Of a stretch of DNA of 8,187 bases, positions 6,596 to 8,187 are shown in pieces. The first letter of the stretch is position 1. Each line of letters begins with the position of its first letter. The position numbers and the translations under genes are program-made. The stretch is from NCBI GenBank assembly GCA_044433365.1, contig JAWXTR010000117.1:1-8187 (forward strand), given 5' to 3'. The stretch is from CAMQVM01 sp044433365 (GTDB lineage: Bacteria; Bacteroidota; Bacteroidia; Bacteroidales; Rikenellaceae). The notes under the pieces are model-generated. The model was not told where the DNA came from, ran no database searches, and saw only the letters and a list, made by a program, of their open reading frames with translations.

Positions 6596-7220
6596 TAAAA
6601 AAAGTGTTAAAATTTTTGAAAATATCAGCTTCTACCTGCTCTATTTGCATATTTTTTATTTGACAATATCTATTATATATAGTATAAATTGATTCGCCGC
6701 TCTGGTCGCTCTCCAGGAAAATATCGCAAATTGGAGTAGATTCTACAACCTCTAAAGTTTTGGATGAGCGAAAGGATAGGGGTGAAAAACTTAGGGCAGC
6801 ACCCAAATCGAGATATTTTCGAGCAATCTCACCTCCCCCTACAAACGAGTGGATAACAGCTTTTACATCATTATACTTTTTTAATAGCTCAATTACTTCA
6901 TTATGGCTTCGAACCGAGTGTACGACCACAACTTTTCTATACTTTTGTGCAATCTGCAATTGCTGTTCAAAATATTGATATTGCTTCTTAAAATTGGGGT
7001 GAAATCTATCTAAACCCACCTCAGAAACTGCAAAAAATCGGTCAATTTCAGCTTCAAACCTCTCCAAGATACTGTTTTCGACTACTTCAACATCCCACGG
7101 ATGTACCGCAGCCGAGCAGTAAGTACAATCCTTAATTAACTCAACACCATAACGAAACGAGCGAACAGAAATTATATCTTTGTCGCTATTATCGGTGTGT
7201 GTGTGGAGATCGACTTTCAT
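6588..7220 (-). CDS. TatD-family metal-dependent hydrolase
   Basis: This is a TIM-barrel amidohydrolase of the TatD group; family members act as 3'-5' DNA or RNA exonucleases or as deoxyaminoacyl-type hydrolases, and the substrate here is unknown. From the ATG at 7218-7220 the protein has 210 residues, shorter than the roughly 260 of E. coli TatD. Expected metal ligands are all visible: H6 and H8 in DLHTHT, E67 in SEVGLD, H101 in VVVHS, H124 in VIHSF and D172 in LESD. The AVHPW motif is at 38-42. A TTG three codons upstream (7227-7229) also stays open, but the ATG gives the normal MKVDLHTHT opening. It lies 24 bp after bioD and overlaps tcdA by eight bases. Confidence 0.88.
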   Translation of the reverse strand: MKVDLHTHTDNSDKDIISVRSFRYGVELIKDCTYCSAAVHPWDVEVVENSILERFEAEIDRFFAVSEVGLDRFHPNFKKQYQYFEQQLQIAQKYRKVVVVHSVRSHNEVIELLKKYNDVKAVIHSFVGGGEIARKYLDLGAALSFSPLSFRSSKTLEVVESTPICDIFLESDQSGESIYTIYNRYCQIKNMQIEQVEADIFKNFNTFFNV

Positions 7221-7244
7221 TAATTGCAAATAAAAAATGATAAA

Positions 7245-7901
7245 TTATAAAGCCAATTGTTCTATTTCAATAATTTCACAATTAGGGAAATTGGTATTGA
7301 TATAATTTTTTAGATAGTTGAATGTATCGGTGCTGATAATTTCGTTATTGCTACTAAAAAAATGATTGTAGAGCACTGCTGCAACCTCTATGCCACGAGC
7401 TTTACACGCCTCGAAGGTCAAAATCGTATGATTTATACTTCCCAATTTTCCAGAGGTTACAAGCACTGTTTTTAGACCCTTTTCTGCCACATAATCGGCA
7501 GTTGTATATGCACCCTTTAGTGGCACGCACAATCCTCCTGCACCCTCAATGAAAAGATAGTCGTATAGAGCAGAAAGCTGCTCAGTAGAGCGTTCAATTG
7601 CCTTAAAATCTATCTCTCTGCTATCAATCTCAGCAGCTAAGTGGGGAGAAGCAGGGTAAGTAAAAATTACTGGAGCAGTAGTAAAATCTAAATCCTCTGT
7701 AAGTAGACCACACCCCATTATTTCACGATGAATATTAATATCTAGTGACATTCCATTCTCGCAAACACCACCAGTCTGTATAAATTTTTGAGTTATTACA
7801 CTATTGCCATCATCCATCAAACGACGAGCTAAAATCCCTGTAGCATAGCTCTTTCCAGCATCTGTATCGATACCAGATATAAAATATATTCCTTTTTCCA
7901 T
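7245..7901 (-). CDS. bioD: ATP-dependent dethiobiotin synthetase
   Basis: BioD closes the ureido ring of dethiobiotin from 7,8-diaminononanoate, CO2 and ATP, the penultimate step of biotin synthesis. From the chosen ATG it has 218 residues, near the family norm. Motifs: P-loop GIDTDAGKS (10-18, usually GTDTDVGKT), KFIQTG (39-44, usually KPxxTG), SPHLAAE (85-91), EGAGGLCVPL (119-128) and LGSINHT (153-159). I chose the ATG at 7899-7901 because it places the P-loop at the usual distance; an in-frame ATG four codons upstream (7911-7913) and a TTG at 7938-7940 are alternatives, and the TTG overlaps the promoter. No other bio gene is in the window; bioD leads an operon with a tatD homologue and tcdA. 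Confidence 0.93.
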   Translation of the reverse strand: MEKGIYFISGIDTDAGKSYATGILARRLMDDGNSVITQKFIQTGGVCENGMSLDINIHREIMGCGLLTEDLDFTTAPVIFTYPASPHLAAEIDSREIDFKAIERSTEQLSALYDYLFIEGAGGLCVPLKGAYTTADYVAEKGLKTVLVTSGKLGSINHTILTFEACKARGIEVAAVLYNHFFSSNNEIISTDTFNYLKNYINTNFPNCEIIEIEQLAL

Positions 7902-7937
7902 CTTATTTATCATTTTTTGGCTCTTATCCAAACTATG

Positions 7938-7966
7938 CAAAGGTAGTAAAAAATGATTAATGCCAA
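7938..7966 (-). promoter_or_regulatory. Candidate promoter of the bioD operon
   Basis: On the - strand, TACCTTTG (7945-7938) fits TAnnTTTG, with TTG (7966-7964) 18 bp upstream, one base shorter than the common spacing. Transcription would start near 7931, leaving a leader of about 20-30 nt before the bioD ATG candidates. Confidence 0.6.
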
Positions 7967-8052
7967 TAAAGGGAAAGAAATCTTTTCAAACCCTTATTTT
8001 CATGTAAAAATAAAAGGAGGATTTTATTGTCGTTTTTTTGTATTTCTAATTA
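7967..8052. other. Spacer upstream of bioD
   Basis: This unique A/T-rich stretch lies between the bioD promoter and the right repeat, with no gene called. It contains an imperfect inverted repeat (AAAGGG near 7968-7973 with CCCTT at 7991-7995). It also has AAGGAGG (8014-8020), whose GGAGG lies in the loop of a 7-bp A/T stem (8009-8015 with 8022-8028). No biotin-repressor operator could be recognised. Confidence 0.4.
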
Positions 8053-8186
8053 CTAAGTAGGGTAAAATAATTAAGTAGGGTAAAATAATTATTGGTGTAT
8101 TTTTAATAGTGCTATTGGAGATGAGATTTTTTGCTATTGAATCGAAAATATAGTGGTTCTATATTGAGATTTAATAGTGAAAAATA
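8053..8186. repeat. Right copy of terminal inverted repeat
   Basis: This is the reverse complement of 1-116 with one base difference (8107 against 80) and an extra 18-bp unit. The unit TAAGTAGGGTAAAATAAT stands in tandem at 8054-8071 and 8072-8089. The 7-bp stem of the left copy is kept at 8147-8153/8159-8165. CACTATTAAA is present twice in this copy (reverse-complemented), whereas the second occurrence is mutated on the left, so this copy looks closer to the ancestral form there. One extra base (8187) lies beyond the matched region. Confidence 0.93.
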
Positions 8187-8187
8187 T

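Noticed and set aside
6414..6692. + strand frames over tcdA and tatD
   Set aside because: They are antisense to conserved motifs of both genes and resemble no protein I know.
7902..7940. Longer BioD N-terminus from the TTG at 7938-7940
   Set aside because: The extra residues precede the normal BioD start, and the TTG coincides with the likely -7 promoter element, so it would probably not be transcribed.
1..8187. A composite transposon or other mobile element bounded by the inverted repeats
   Set aside because: No transposase, integrase or cargo-type gene lies between the repeats; all seven genes are housekeeping, and no target duplication can be seen because the window ends there.
1..8187. 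A linear plasmid or phage genome with terminal inverted repeats
   Set aside because: No replication, partition or structural gene is present, and core glycolysis and translation genes indicate a chromosome.

Overview
This AT-rich window looks like a chromosomal fragment of a Bacteroidetes, most likely a Bacteroidales relative. Three things point there. The best promoter candidates fit the Bacteroidetes pattern (TTG, about 19 bp, TAnnTTTG). Start codons lack Shine-Dalgarno sequences and often follow A-rich leaders. The proteins resemble Bacteroidetes forms by my own recognition. The species cannot be named from the sequence alone.

Layout. Positions 1-116 and 8053-8186 are the same repeat in opposite orientation, so the window is bounded by a near-perfect terminal inverted repeat. 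Inside are seven complete genes and no broken ones. On the + strand, pfkA (168-1148) is followed by a very large perfect hairpin (1169-1253), then a long structured leader, then lepA (1502-3289) and tsaD (3310-4332) as a probable two-gene operon. Two opposed terminators fill the convergent gap at 4333-4530. On the - strand lie gap (4531-5538), with its own clear promoter and a hairpin leader, and an operon read right to left: bioD (7245-7901), tatD-family hydrolase (6588-7220), tcdA (5885-6595).

Function. This is core metabolism and translation: two glycolytic enzymes (phosphofructokinase and glyceraldehyde-3-phosphate dehydrogenase), the ribosomal GTPase LepA/EF4, two enzymes acting on the same tRNA nucleotide (TsaD helps make t6A at position 37, TcdA cyclises it to ct6A), a biotin synthesis enzyme and a TatD-type metal hydrolase. 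I see no transposase, phage, CRISPR, toxin-antitoxin or defence gene, and no new protein system. The unusual content is non-coding: the terminal inverted repeat, the 38-bp perfect stem after pfkA with a competing hairpin, the foldable lepA leader, and a terminator built from 14-bp tandem repeats. Both ends stop at the same point of the repeat to within one base, so the window is probably a contig that broke at a multicopy repeat.
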